Source of the DNA: Levilactobacillus cerevisiae
Lineage (GTDB): Bacteria; Bacillota; Bacilli; Lactobacillales; Lactobacillaceae
NCBI RefSeq assembly: GCF_003946245.1
Contig: NZ_RHNN01000032.1
Location: forward strand, 1 to 39,430
DNA length: 39,430 nt
Reading direction: 5' to 3'
The number at the start of each line of letters is the position of its first letter. Positions within the stretch are counted from its first letter, which is position 1. Below the pieces are notes generated by a model. The model was not told the DNA's origin, did no database searches, and saw nothing but the letters and a program-made list of their open reading frames with translations. A program made the position numbers and the translations under genes. Positions 8,929 to 16,292 of the stretch are shown piece by piece.

Positions 8929-9000
8929 CCAGGGAGCTCCGCCTGCTATGCCGGTTCCAGCCAAAGAACCGGCTTCCACCTCAACTGGCTCCGTCCCTGG
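8929..9000. repeat. Nested inverted repeat after the GH20 gene
   Basis: A perfect 8-bp stem GCCGGTTC/GAACCGGC (8950-8957, 8966-8973) lies inside a second stem CCAGGGA/TCCCTGG (8929-8935, 8994-9000). No T run follows on either strand, so it is not a simple terminator. It could be an intergenic palindromic element or a structured RNA. Confidence 0.5.
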
Positions 9001-9074
9001 CTTCCTCCGGTTAACATTGCTGTTCAATCTACGGCAAGCGGCGGATATTCTAAAATGACTTCCCGCCCGTCACA

Positions 9075-9120
9075 AAAATTGGCCTCAACGATCAGAACTG
9101 ATTGTTGAGGCCAATTTATT
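9075..9120. terminator. Bidirectional terminator between GH20 and mrr
   Basis: TTGGCCTCAA and TTGAGGCCAA form a long perfect stem at 9079-9114, with A-rich sequence on one side and T-rich on the other. It lies between convergent genes and would serve both. Confidence 0.85.
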
Positions 9121-9189
9121 TACGCTCTTATGCACTGAACCTTAATCCCCACAAGCTGACCAAGGCTAGCAAATTTCCATTGCCCCGTC

Positions 9190-10134
9190 TCAGTCTTCAA
9201 AGAAATCTTTATCGATCTGAAACAGCGTAAACTGTTGCTTCACCTGGACGCCAACGTGGTATTGCAACATCAATTCGGTTAACTGGATGCCATCCACTAA
9301 CACGATTGAAAACCCCTTTGCCGTTTCGGCCGCCTTTTTTGAAAAACTTGACGTTGTAATAAAAACGCCCCGATCTGCGTGGTTCCGTGACAGCGCCCCA
9401 TAAAACGAATCGATAGCTGGTCGCTGAACGGTATTGACCTCTTCATACCGTTTCGCCTGAACGTACACGGTGCTGGTTCCCAGCGCATCCTGGTTAATCA
9501 CGCCATCAATCCCACCATCGTTACTTAATTGTGTCACCCACGCTGAACCATTGGGGCCCTTATACCCCATAGCCACCAATAATTTAACAACTAAATTTTC
9601 AAAAAATTCGGGTGCGGACTCACGGATTCTTTGGAGCAAGTCAGTTGCAACCTCGGCGTTGTAGGCCTGAACCTGCTGCGCCAAATCATTCGCCGCCGAA
9701 ATAGGTTCTGCCTCAGTCTCCGCTTCTGCCACATCATGGACTTGATTGCGTTCTTGCCGTTCCTGCAGGTCTTGTTGATGTTGCCGATACTTTGGCTGTT
9801 GATGAATTAAGTTCTGGTCAAGCAACTGGTCGCCTGCCAACAAGGTTTGCCCCAAATCAGTAATGCGATAGTAGCCCCGGCGTATTCGCTGTAACAATCC
9901 AGCAAGCGTCAGATCACTAACCGCCCACCCCACCCGATTTTCAATGATATTTTGGTGATTGGGATAGGTTAAATGTCGTAATTCGTCAGGCAAATCCAGT
10001 TCATCGGCAACAGCCACGTTGAGTTCCTTCCCGTGCCACTCCGTTTGTTGATCAGCTAGCTTAATTACTAATGGTGCCAAAGCATCCCACGTTGGCAGAC
10101 CGTGCTTCCCCAACTTTAGTTGTCGGTAATCCAT
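9190..10134 (-). CDS. mrr: Mrr-type type IV restriction endonuclease
   Basis: The 314-residue product has an N-terminal winged-helix (Mrr_N-like) region to about residue 105, a Gln/Glu-rich linker, and a C-terminal Mrr catalytic domain. The latter shows FFENLVVKLLVAMGYKG (178-193), DGGIDG (206-211) and the nuclease motif VYVQAKRY with Q-A-K at 226-228, so the PD-(D/E)xK active site appears complete. Mrr enzymes cut DNA carrying foreign methylation, without a cognate methyltransferase. The gene stands alone between two terminators, with a possible promoter TTGTAA-16-TATTCA at 10201-10228. Its closeness to BREX suggests a small defence cluster. An enzyme sensitive to methylation must tolerate the PglX mark of its own host. 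Confidence 0.9.
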   Translation of the reverse strand: MDYRQLKLGKHGLPTWDALAPLVIKLADQQTEWHGKELNVAVADELDLPDELRHLTYPNHQNIIENRVGWAVSDLTLAGLLQRIRRGYYRITDLGQTLLAGDQLLDQNLIHQQPKYRQHQQDLQERQERNQVHDVAEAETEAEPISAANDLAQQVQAYNAEVATDLLQRIRESAPEFFENLVVKLLVAMGYKGPNGSAWVTQLSNDGGIDGVINQDALGTSTVYVQAKRYEEVNTVQRPAIDSFYGALSRNHADRGVFITTSSFSKKAAETAKGFSIVLVDGIQLTELMLQYHVGVQVKQQFTLFQIDKDFFED

Positions 10135-10301
10135 TCCCTACACCCTTTCTCCATCCAGCGCTTACCCGTATGTATTCCTTCTCATGATAGCCGTTTCACC
10201 TGAATAAGTCGACCTAAGTTGTTTACAATTTAGTCTCTCATTTTCACCTTCCCTGCAGCTCACACACTGTTAGACCGGTACTATTTCCACATAAGCATGC
10301 T

Positions 10302-10337
10302 AAATAAGACGTAGCCATTCTCGGCTACGTCCTATTT
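10302..10337. terminator. Terminator after the WYL regulator gene
   Basis: AATAAGACGTAGCC pairs with GGCTACGTCCTATT around a 6-nt loop, 13 nt past the WYL gene stop. The near-symmetrical A/T flanks would let it work in both directions. Confidence 0.8.
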
Positions 10338-10349
10338 CAGTCCCGTCTC

Positions 10350-11318
10350 TTACCCGTAGTGCTTCAACGTCCTCGCCAGTTCATCCTTCACGGCGGTCAC
10401 CAACGACTGCGGCGCCATCACCTGAATCTGGGCGCCCTGGCTCAACACCCACAACAATGCGCCCTGCGATGCCAAATGGTCGCCCTTAATCGTGACGCTA
10501 CCATCTGCCCGGTTCCAATCCGTAATGCGGGAGTTCGGTAGCTTGTCCAGTGCCGTTTGCGGGTAGCCCCAGTAGCGGAACTCGTACGGCGTGTCCGAGC
10601 CACCGCTCAGGAGATACGTCCGGTTACGCAAAGCGCCTTCATCAATTTTCTTATCGCTAGGCACCTTAATCACCGTGCGTGTCGCCCGGGCATCCTGGAA
10701 GCGGTCCAAACGGTAAATCCGGCTGTCATTTTGCTCCGGAATGTACAGTACCACGTAGAAGTAGAAATCGGCGAAGTAGATGCTCAACGGCACGCCACTC
10801 CCGGGTTTCGCCAGCGTCCGACCCTTGGCATCGGGCACACTGCTGCGGTAGTGAAACTTAATTGGCGTCTTCTTAGCGACCCAAGCGGCAAAGTCCTTGA
10901 GCCGCGGCAAAATTTCGTGGTCGCCGTTTGAAAATAGGGGCGTGTACTGGACCAGTGTGGTACTAATTAATTTCTGCATCACCGGTCGCTCTGCGTCAGA
11001 CACGAGTTCCAGCAGATGGTCCTTCACCCGTACCAATTCATCGCGCGTCAAGGCCCGCGTGCCAATCACAATCTTGAGCAACGCCAAGATTTCTTCGCTC
11101 GCCAATGTGCCATCCCGCGTTAACCAATAGGTTTTCCCCTTCTGCCGTAGTTGGTAGTCCGCCTCGTTGGCGGCCAACGTCTCCCGAATTAATTTTGTAT
11201 CCCGTTCCAGGCTCCGCTCGGATACCTGGTAATAGGCCTTGCCGTCCACATCTGTGGTAATTTTTTCACCGGCCATTAATTTTACTAACACATCTGTTGC
11301 GCGTTCGCGACCCTTCAT
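10350..11318 (-). CDS. WYL-domain transcriptional regulator
   Basis: The 322-residue protein has an N-terminal helix-turn-helix (ATDVLVKLM...QVSERSLERDTKLI, residues 7-45), a central WYL domain (about 140-225, with KKTPIKFHYRSS and LSIYFADFYFYVVLYIPEQNDSRIYRLDRF) and a C-terminal WCX-like tail ending ARTLKHYG. WYL proteins are DNA-binding regulators that sense nucleotides or nucleic acids, and BrxR-type members repress BREX operons. Here the gene is next to mrr on the same strand but is about 5 kb upstream of brxA, so control of BREX or Mrr is inference. The start follows GGAGG with suitable spacing. Confidence 0.85.
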   Translation of the reverse strand: MKGRERATDVLVKLMAGEKITTDVDGKAYYQVSERSLERDTKLIRETLAANEADYQLRQKGKTYWLTRDGTLASEEILALLKIVIGTRALTRDELVRVKDHLLELVSDAERPVMQKLISTTLVQYTPLFSNGDHEILPRLKDFAAWVAKKTPIKFHYRSSVPDAKGRTLAKPGSGVPLSIYFADFYFYVVLYIPEQNDSRIYRLDRFQDARATRTVIKVPSDKKIDEGALRNRTYLLSGGSDTPYEFRYWGYPQTALDKLPNSRITDWNRADGSVTIKGDHLASQGALLWVLSQGAQIQVMAPQSLVTAVKDELARTLKHYG

Positions 11319-11543
11319 TGCAACGACCTCCTTATTTTATCTGACACGCCAGCCGTGATCTTTGGCCGAACTTGTTTTCATTCTTGATTGCTGGGTTCAG
11401 TATACAAAGTACCCACGACACAATATGTCGTTAGGAAAAGATCGTTGTAAATTCGATTAGAAAAATAATTATTGGTCGCGGTCAGTCGCGGTGATTAACA
11501 ATCTTCGCCACTATCTGTCGTTTGTTATCCGTTTCTGCGTGTA

Positions 11544-11582
11544 CAAAAAGACCACCAACCTCTGTGTGAAAGTTGGCGGTCC
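11544..11582 (-). terminator. Terminator after the LysR gene (11614-12504)
   Basis: On the minus strand GACCGCCAAC and GTTGGTGGTC form a stem with one mismatch, followed by TTTTTG. It begins about 30 nt after the LysR stop codon. Confidence 0.85.
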
Positions 11583-11613
11583 CGATTAAATCCGCTTAAA
11601 CTGTTCCGAACGA

Positions 11614-12504
11614 TTATTCCGCCCCAAACGCTCCCACCAACGTCTGAATAAATTTCCTAAACAAGGGTGATTGCCACTTACTCTTCCGGTGAATGTAGAC
11701 GGCCGTGAGCGTCTCGTGGGCAAACGCCGTGGGTAGAACCTGGAGCTTGCCGGCATCCAATTCCGGTTGGACCACAAACTGGGGCAGGTAGGCCACTCCC
11801 AAATCACTGATCACGCTCTGCTTCACGGCTTCCACGCTACCAATCTCTAGGAAATGGGGAAAACTGATGTCTCGTTCAGCAATCGCCGCGGCAAAGCGTT
11901 TATGATAAATGCTTTCGCGGTCGTCGGTGATCAGCGCACAGTCTAGGCGTTGGTGAGTCACTTGCAAATTCACCGTTGCCGGGTCCCGCTTAGTGCTGGC
12001 TACCAGGACTAAGGGGAACTCCTGCAACCGCTCCACCACCATGTTCGCCCCGTAACCGCCCACGTCGTAGTGCACGCCCAGGTCGACCGTTCCGTTGGCG
12101 ACCCGCTGGGGAATGGTGAAGCAGTTGGCCATCTGCAAGGAGAGTTGTACGGCCGGCGCCGCAGCGTGAAAGGCCTGCAGAATCGGCTGCATTCTATACG
12201 TCAGCAGAGTGTCCGGAATCGCAATCCGCAGCTCCCCCGTCAGCGCGTCGGCGGCCTTGCCGTAATTTTTCATGGCGGTCACGGTTCCCAGGATACTGTC
12301 GATTGACGGCAGGAGGTCCTTGCCAGCCTGGGTGAAGACCATTTTGCGGCCGACCTTTTCAAAGAGTTGGAGCGTCAGTTCCTGTTCCAACTGCTGGACC
12401 TGAAACGTCACGGTCGACTGGGCATAATTTAATTTGTTAGCGGCGGCCTGAAAGCTGCCAGTCTCCGCAATTGCCCGCAGCGTTTTGAGTGCTTTAATAT
12501 CCAC
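11614..12504 (-). CDS. LysR family transcriptional regulator
   Basis: The 296-residue protein starts with the LysR winged helix: LKTLRAIAETGSFQAAANKLNYAQSTVTFQVQQLEQEL (residues 5-42), followed by the substrate-binding periplasmic-protein-like domain (about 90-290). The start is a GTG preceded by GAAGG. It is divergent from a GNAT acetyltransferase gene, 154 bp away, and LysR proteins usually control the divergent neighbour together with themselves. The effector is not predictable from sequence. Confidence 0.88.
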   Translation of the reverse strand: MDIKALKTLRAIAETGSFQAAANKLNYAQSTVTFQVQQLEQELTLQLFEKVGRKMVFTQAGKDLLPSIDSILGTVTAMKNYGKAADALTGELRIAIPDTLLTYRMQPILQAFHAAAPAVQLSLQMANCFTIPQRVANGTVDLGVHYDVGGYGANMVVERLQEFPLVLVASTKRDPATVNLQVTHQRLDCALITDDRESIYHKRFAAAIAERDISFPHFLEIGSVEAVKQSVISDLGVAYLPQFVVQPELDAGKLQVLPTAFAHETLTAVYIHRKSKWQSPLFRKFIQTLVGAFGAE

Positions 12505-12658
12505 GATGATGCCTTCCCTTCTGGACTTGAGCTCGTTTCATCGAAAATATCGAATCATTAGTTTTAACATTTCAATTAGACTGAACCATCGTTGTGCCCT
12601 AGTATAGGAAATAACCTAACGCCTGTCAAACGCAGGCTCGAGAGAGAGATGGTCGCAA

Positions 12659-13141
12659 ATGCAAATTAAAATGTATACCCCGAAATACCGCAATCAAGTG
12701 ATTGCCCTGATCCTGTATCTTCAAAACTTTGACAACAAGGTTGACCTGTCACTAGAAGAACAGCCCGACATGGCAGACATTTCGGGCCACTACCTAAACA
12801 ATCAGAGTGGCTTTTGGATTGCCGTCAACGACACGGACGACGTGGTGGGCACGATTGGCCTGTTGCGCGAGGACAGCCAGTACGGCGTGCTCAAAAAGTT
12901 CTTCGTCCACCAAGACTATCGCGGCGCCGCTCACGGTGTTTCCCATCAATTATTTACCACGTTATTAACCGCAGCCAGCGACAGTCACCTGCAACACATT
13001 CTATTGGATACCCCGGCAAACTGCCTGCGGGCCCACCATTTTTACCGCAAGAACGGCTTCACTGAAATCCCGCGGACGGCGGTGCCGATTCATTACGACT
13101 ATCCGGACCGGGACTCCCTGTTTTTCATGAAGGATCTGTAA
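12659..13141 (+). CDS. GNAT family N-acetyltransferase
   Basis: The 160-residue protein has the GNAT fold: VGTIGLLRE (strand 4, about 63-71), then motif A KKFFVHQDYRGAAHGVSHQLF with the acetyl-CoA-binding R-G-A-A-H-G loop (about 80-100), and the C-terminal AHHFYRKNGFTEIPR. Such enzymes move an acetyl group from acetyl-CoA to an amine; the substrate is unknown. It is transcribed away from the LysR gene, which is its likely regulator. The ribosome site is weak (GAGAGAG about 12 nt upstream). Confidence 0.87.
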   Translation: MQIKMYTPKYRNQVIALILYLQNFDNKVDLSLEEQPDMADISGHYLNNQSGFWIAVNDTDDVVGTIGLLREDSQYGVLKKFFVHQDYRGAAHGVSHQLFTTLLTAASDSHLQHILLDTPANCLRAHHFYRKNGFTEIPRTAVPIHYDYPDRDSLFFMKDL

Positions 13142-13182
13142 TTATCTTCACTGTACGTTCAAGTTTCAGAGCGCATCAAAAT

Positions 13183-13215
13183 AGAGGCTGTGGCAACTGT
13201 CACAACCTCTTTTTG
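13183..13215. terminator. Terminator between GNAT and a small exported protein gene
   Basis: AGAGGcTGTG pairs with CACAaCCTCT around a short loop and is followed by TTTTTG on the plus strand, 40 nt past the GNAT stop. It also lies just beyond the stop of the convergent gene at 13225. Confidence 0.85.
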
Positions 13216-13224
13216 AATTCGCTG

Positions 13225-13497
13225 CTAAACTGCCTCACCCGTCGGCGCGCTGGTTCCCCCGTGATCCCCCGGTTGGACTGGCTGGCGTTGTGCGTTGGTT
13301 CGCGCCTCACTGACCCGACCGGTTGGCGCCAACACACTGGACTTGGCTTCCGCTGGTGCCGGCCGATCCGCCAACTGAACGGCTTGCGGCACCGTCGCGG
13401 CCGCTGCTCGATTCTCTGGGCAATTGGTTGCAATCATCAAACCAGCACCCGCTACCAGGACCACACCAACGACAAACCCTAAATTTTTCAACTGCAT
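13225..13497 (-). CDS. Small membrane-anchored or exported hypothetical protein
   Basis: The 90-residue product starts at ATG 13495-13497 after AAGGGAT. Residues 7-25 (GFVVGVVLVAGAGLMIATN) form one hydrophobic segment, with two lysine-poor flanks, and the rest is Ala/Pro/Gln/Thr-rich and probably unstructured outside the membrane. I do not recognise a family. It is placed between two terminators, so it is a single-gene unit. The high GC of the tail leaves some doubt whether it is translated, but the signal-anchor layout and the start support a real gene. Confidence 0.5.
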   Translation of the reverse strand: MQLKNLGFVVGVVLVAGAGLMIATNCPENRAAAATVPQAVQLADRPAPAEAKSSVLAPTGRVSEARTNAQRQPVQPGDHGGTSAPTGEAV

Positions 13498-13530
13498 ATC
13501 CCTTACTCCCCTCAACCACGCGACTGGTCA

Positions 13531-13544
13531 CGGTGGATCCACCG
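13531..13544. promoter_or_regulatory. Perfect 14-bp palindrome upstream of the small exported protein gene
   Basis: CGGTGGATCCACCG is fully self-complementary and lies about 35 bp before the start codon of the gene at 13225-13497. It may be an operator or a leader hairpin. Confidence 0.35.
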
Positions 13545-13649
13545 CGTTATCTTCACTGCGTCTCCACTATAAGACCAGCCGGAAATTCGGGTGGGTCTCC
13601 TGCCCATTTACTGAGGGCTTGGTATACTGTTGGGGCGTAACCGCCATCA

Positions 13650-13689
13650 AAAAAATCGTTCTAAAGGCAGCCACCTCCAGAACGATTTA
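13650..13689 (-). terminator. Terminator after the D-2-hydroxyacid dehydrogenase gene
   Basis: On the minus strand AAATCGTTCT and AGAACGATTT form a perfect stem followed by a T run, 24 nt past the gene's stop codon. Confidence 0.88.
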
Positions 13690-13712
13690 TCACTTCGATT
13701 ATATTTCAACCC

Positions 13713-14675
13713 CTAAGCGTTCACCACGTACTTTGGCGTCTGCCCCTGAGCCATCAAGACCACGTTGCTGGCGACGATGTCTGCCATGGCGTTGCGGGCC
13801 TCGACCGTGGCGTTGCCGATGTGCGGCGTCAAAACCACGTTCTTCAGCTGGGTGAAGGCTTGGTCCACGTTCGGTTCATTTTCGTAAACGTCCAGTGCGG
13901 CCCCGCCAATTTCATTGTTTTGTAGCGCCTTTAACAGCGCGGTCTCGTCAATAATTGGCCCCCGCCCAACGTTGATCAGGCAGGCCGTGGCCTTCATTTC
14001 ACCCAAGACCGCCGCGTCAAATTGGTGCTTCGTTTCTGGCGTGAGTGGCGCGTTGATGCTGATGAAGTCGCTGGACTTGACCAGGGCGTCAAACGGCTGG
14101 TAGGTCACGTTTAACTGTTGTTCTGCCTCCGGTGACAGCTGGTGAGGCGTAAAGTAAGTCACCGTCATCCCCAGCGCCGTCGCCTTGCGCGCAACCTCCT
14201 GGCCAATGTTGCCGAGGCCCACGATGCCCAGCGTCTTACCGGCAATCTCGTGGCCCAGGAAGTAGAGCGGTGCCCAGCCAGGAAAGCCGGTGGTCCGCAT
14301 CTGCTGGTCGCCTTCAATGACGCGATGGCTCAGATCTAAAATCAGACTAATCGTCAGTTCAGCGACCGCATTCGTCGAAACCTTGGGTGTGTTGGTAACC
14401 GGGATGCCTTTAGATTTGGCGTAAGCGCTGTCAATATTGTTAAAGCCAGCACCAAAATTGGCAATCAACTTAAGCTTGGGCGCCGCATCAATAATTTCTT
14501 GGTCAACCATGGTGGAGAGGGTCGTGATCAGGTAGTCTGCCGTCGCGACCTTGCTTAACAACTCCGCGTGGGAAATGAGTCCCGCACCCGTATAACTTTC
14601 GACGTCCAAACCATTGTCACGCAGCTTAGTTAACGCAACTTCCGGAAATTGGGCTGATAAATAAACTTTTGTCAT
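13713..14675 (-). CDS. D-isomer-specific 2-hydroxyacid dehydrogenase
   Basis: The start is the ATG at 14673-14675 after TAGGAGGC, giving 320 residues; the longer frame lacks a ribosome site. The NAD-binding motif GLGNIG is near residue 152, and the three catalytic residues of the family are present: Arg in NVGRGPIID (about 235), Glu in YENEP (about 265) and His in PHIGNAT (about 282). Such enzymes reduce 2-keto acids such as glyoxylate, hydroxypyruvate or phenylpyruvate with NAD(P)H. The sequence resembles the glyoxylate/hydroxypyruvate reductase-like group, but substrate cannot be set. It is divergent from an HxlR regulator, 102 bp away, which probably controls it. Confidence 0.9.
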   Translation of the reverse strand: MTKVYLSAQFPEVALTKLRDNGLDVESYTGAGLISHAELLSKVATADYLITTLSTMVDQEIIDAAPKLKLIANFGAGFNNIDSAYAKSKGIPVTNTPKVSTNAVAELTISLILDLSHRVIEGDQQMRTTGFPGWAPLYFLGHEIAGKTLGIVGLGNIGQEVARKATALGMTVTYFTPHQLSPEAEQQLNVTYQPFDALVKSSDFISINAPLTPETKHQFDAAVLGEMKATACLINVGRGPIIDETALLKALQNNEIGGAALDVYENEPNVDQAFTQLKNVVLTPHIGNATVEARNAMADIVASNVVLMAQGQTPKYVVNA

Positions 14676-14777
14676 GATTTTGCCTCCTAATATTTGATAC
14701 ACTTAGCTTAAGCCCAATTCGGGATCCCCACAATAACGCACTTTTTAGTTACCGGTGCAGCAAAGGAAGGTATTAGG

Positions 14778-15179
14778 ATGACTGATTCGGTTCGCAAACT
14801 CGTGCAACAACGGCTACGGGACGGCGATTACACCTGCCGCAAGGAGTTCACGCTGGCCATGTTTAACGGCAAATGGAAGGTCAACATCATTTATCACCTG
14901 GGGCATGAGGGCACCTACTACTTTTACCAGCTTCAGGACCTATTGCCCCACGCCTCCCACAAGGAACTCGCCAAGAAGCTAAAGGAACTGGTGGCAGATG
15001 GCCTGCTCAACCGCCAGGAAGAAGACGGTGGCCCCCGCGTCAAAACGGCGTACTCCCTGACGCCACTGGGTGAATCGCTCCTACCGATCATTGATGCCAT
15101 GTACGATTGGGGTGACCAGCGCCTGCACGAGCTCCACTTGGATAACGTGAAATTTGGCTTGGGAACGGTGAAGAAGTAG
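14778..15179 (+). CDS. HxlR family transcriptional regulator
   Basis: The 133-residue product is a single winged helix with the HxlR hallmarks: C-x-K/R-E-F near the N terminus (TCRKEFTLAMFNGKWKVNIIYHL, residues 18-40), then SHKELAKKLKELVADGLLNRQ and YSLTPLGESLLPIIDAMYDWG. The N-terminal Cys 19 is at the redox-sensing position used by some family members (for example YodB, HypR), so it may respond to electrophiles or disulfide stress. It is divergent from the hydroxyacid dehydrogenase. A ribosome site, AGGAAGG, precedes the ATG. Confidence 0.88.
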   Translation: MTDSVRKLVQQRLRDGDYTCRKEFTLAMFNGKWKVNIIYHLGHEGTYYFYQLQDLLPHASHKELAKKLKELVADGLLNRQEEDGGPRVKTAYSLTPLGESLLPIIDAMYDWGDQRLHELHLDNVKFGLGTVKK

Positions 15180-15265
15180 CCAGCTATCGTAAGGGCTTAC
15201 ACTCGTTGTTCTGGACAACCAGTGCTGGATTACCCCTCTGGCCGCCCCCGTTGGAAACGCTAGAG

Positions 15266-15350
15266 CACAGACAATCGCGCAATTTTTTCACAGCTAACCC
15301 AAATAGCAACGACCCAGACAACCCTGACGATTGTCTGTGCCGTTGCTATT
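15266..15350. terminator. Terminator region between HxlR and TetR genes, with an alternative pairing arm
   Basis: AATAGCAACG (15302-15311) and CGTTGCTATT (15341-15350) enclose an inner CAGACAA/TTGTCTG hairpin, giving a convincing terminator between convergent genes. A further copy of one inner arm, CACAGACAATCG (15266-15277), is a perfect 12-nt complement of 15328-15339 and could compete with the hairpin. Confidence 0.75.
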
Positions 15351-15393
15351 TATCATGGAAACTTATTTCACCCGCTTGTCGACGCAACCCCCG

Positions 15394-15972
15394 TTACTTA
15401 GTCGTCGCCTGCAACCCATGAATAAAGATATCCAGGCCGTAGTCAAAAGCCTCATCCGGATTGGCCAAGTCAATTGGTGAAGGAAACTGTGCCGCAAACT
15501 CGGCGGGCATCTGCCGCTGGGTGCCCCGGGCAAAGTACTGTTCGTCAGCCACGTAAGACAGGACAAAGTTATTGCCCATATTCCCCGCAACCGTCAAATG
15601 GCGCTGATCCACGCCCAGGTCCTGCATCAGTTGCATCCCCAGCAAAATTAATTTCGTCCGGTTAGGCGTAAACGGGTAGGTAATTTCGAAAATTTTGGGC
15701 GAGTCATTCACCCGCTTTAACTCTTCTCGCAAGATATGCGCCAACTGGTAAAAATCACAGTCTTTAACCTTGGCTAAGCGCTGACTGATTCGCCCAGAAA
15801 TGAGCTCAGCGATGCCTTCCATCAATTCATCCTTATTTTTAAAATGAAAATACAGGGAGGCCGCCTTCACGTCCAGCGACTTCGCCAGTGTTCGCATGGA
15901 AAGCGTCTCCAGACCAGTTTCATTCAACAGCGTAATCGCTGCTAGTTGAATCGTTTGCCGATCAAGTTTCAT
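15394..15972 (-). CDS. TetR family transcriptional regulator of the adjacent ABC exporter
   Basis: The 192-residue protein has an N-terminal TetR helix-turn-helix (IQLAAITLLNETGLETLSMRTLAKSLDVKAASLYFHFKNKDEL, residues 8-50) and a ligand-binding C-terminal part. It is divergent from a unit encoding a 36-residue membrane peptide and a MacB-like exporter. CTAAC-N3-GTTAG dyads overlap both promoters: one just behind its own -10 and two at the exporter promoter. It is therefore very probably a self-regulating repressor lifted by a toxic or antimicrobial ligand of the exporter. The start ATG follows TTGGAG. Confidence 0.9.
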   Translation of the reverse strand: MKLDRQTIQLAAITLLNETGLETLSMRTLAKSLDVKAASLYFHFKNKDELMEGIAELISGRISQRLAKVKDCDFYQLAHILREELKRVNDSPKIFEITYPFTPNRTKLILLGMQLMQDLGVDQRHLTVAGNMGNNFVLSYVADEQYFARGTQRQMPAEFAAQFPSPIDLANPDEAFDYGLDIFIHGLQATTK

Positions 15973-15987
15973 GTCGTCGTCTCCAAT

Positions 15988-16000
15988 CTAACATCGTTAG
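15988..16000. promoter_or_regulatory. TetR operator O1 (own leader)
   Basis: CTAACATCGTTAG, the same dyad as O2-O4, lies between the TetR -10 (TATACT on the minus strand, 16012-16017) and the ribosome site. Binding here would block TetR transcription. Confidence 0.75.
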
Positions 16001-16040
16001 TTTATGCCACCAGTATACCACGATTTTTTGCCAAAAGGAC

Positions 16041-16068
16041 TTGACAGATAGCCTAACGGTGTTAGAAT
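16041..16068 (+). promoter_or_regulatory. Promoter of the peptide/exporter unit, with TetR operator O2 inside
   Basis: TTGACA at 16041-16046 and TAGAAT at 16063-16068 are 16 bp apart. The dyad CTAACGGTGTTAG at 16053-16065 occupies the spacer and the start of the -10, so a bound repressor would exclude RNA polymerase. Confidence 0.85.
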
Positions 16069-16080
16069 ATGGTCATAAAG

Positions 16081-16093
16081 CTAACGGTGTTAG
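16081..16093. promoter_or_regulatory. TetR operator O3
   Basis: This second exact copy of CTAACGGTGTTAG is 28 bp from O2 (centre to centre), just downstream of the transcription start and before the 36-residue peptide gene. Confidence 0.8.
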
Positions 16094-16128
16094 GTTAGCC
16101 ACTGAATTTTAAATTGGAGGGGTTACAA

Positions 16129-16239
16129 ATGATTGTTATTATTACGGTTTCAATTATCATGGTTGGTATTTTCTTCACCGCGGTCACGTTAAAGGGCATG
16201 GATGCCACGTTCAAGCAGTCGCATGAGGATCGAAAATAA
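16129..16239 (+). CDS. 36-residue single-span membrane peptide of the exporter unit
   Basis: An ATG at 16129 follows TGGAGGGG at good spacing. The product is MIVIITVSIIMVGIFFTAVT then LKGMDATFKQSHEDRK: one membrane span followed by a short charged cytoplasmic or external tail. The gene lies between operators O3 and O4 and directly ahead of the MacB-like exporter gene, so it is co-transcribed and TetR-controlled. I recognise no family. Possible roles are an exporter-assembly peptide or a small stress peptide. Good ribosome site, membrane span and clear position support it as a real gene. Confidence 0.75.
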   Translation: MIVIITVSIIMVGIFFTAVTLKGMDATFKQSHEDRK

Positions 16240-16254
16240 TTTTTTGCCATCAGT

Positions 16255-16267
16255 CTAACAGTGTTAG
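16255..16267. promoter_or_regulatory. TetR operator O4
   Basis: CTAACAGTGTTAG, a fourth copy of the dyad, sits between the peptide gene and the exporter ATG. No promoter is obvious with it, so it may act as a roadblock or auxiliary operator. Confidence 0.7.
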
Positions 16268-16292
16268 GCCAATTCACTTCAGGGGGAATTTC

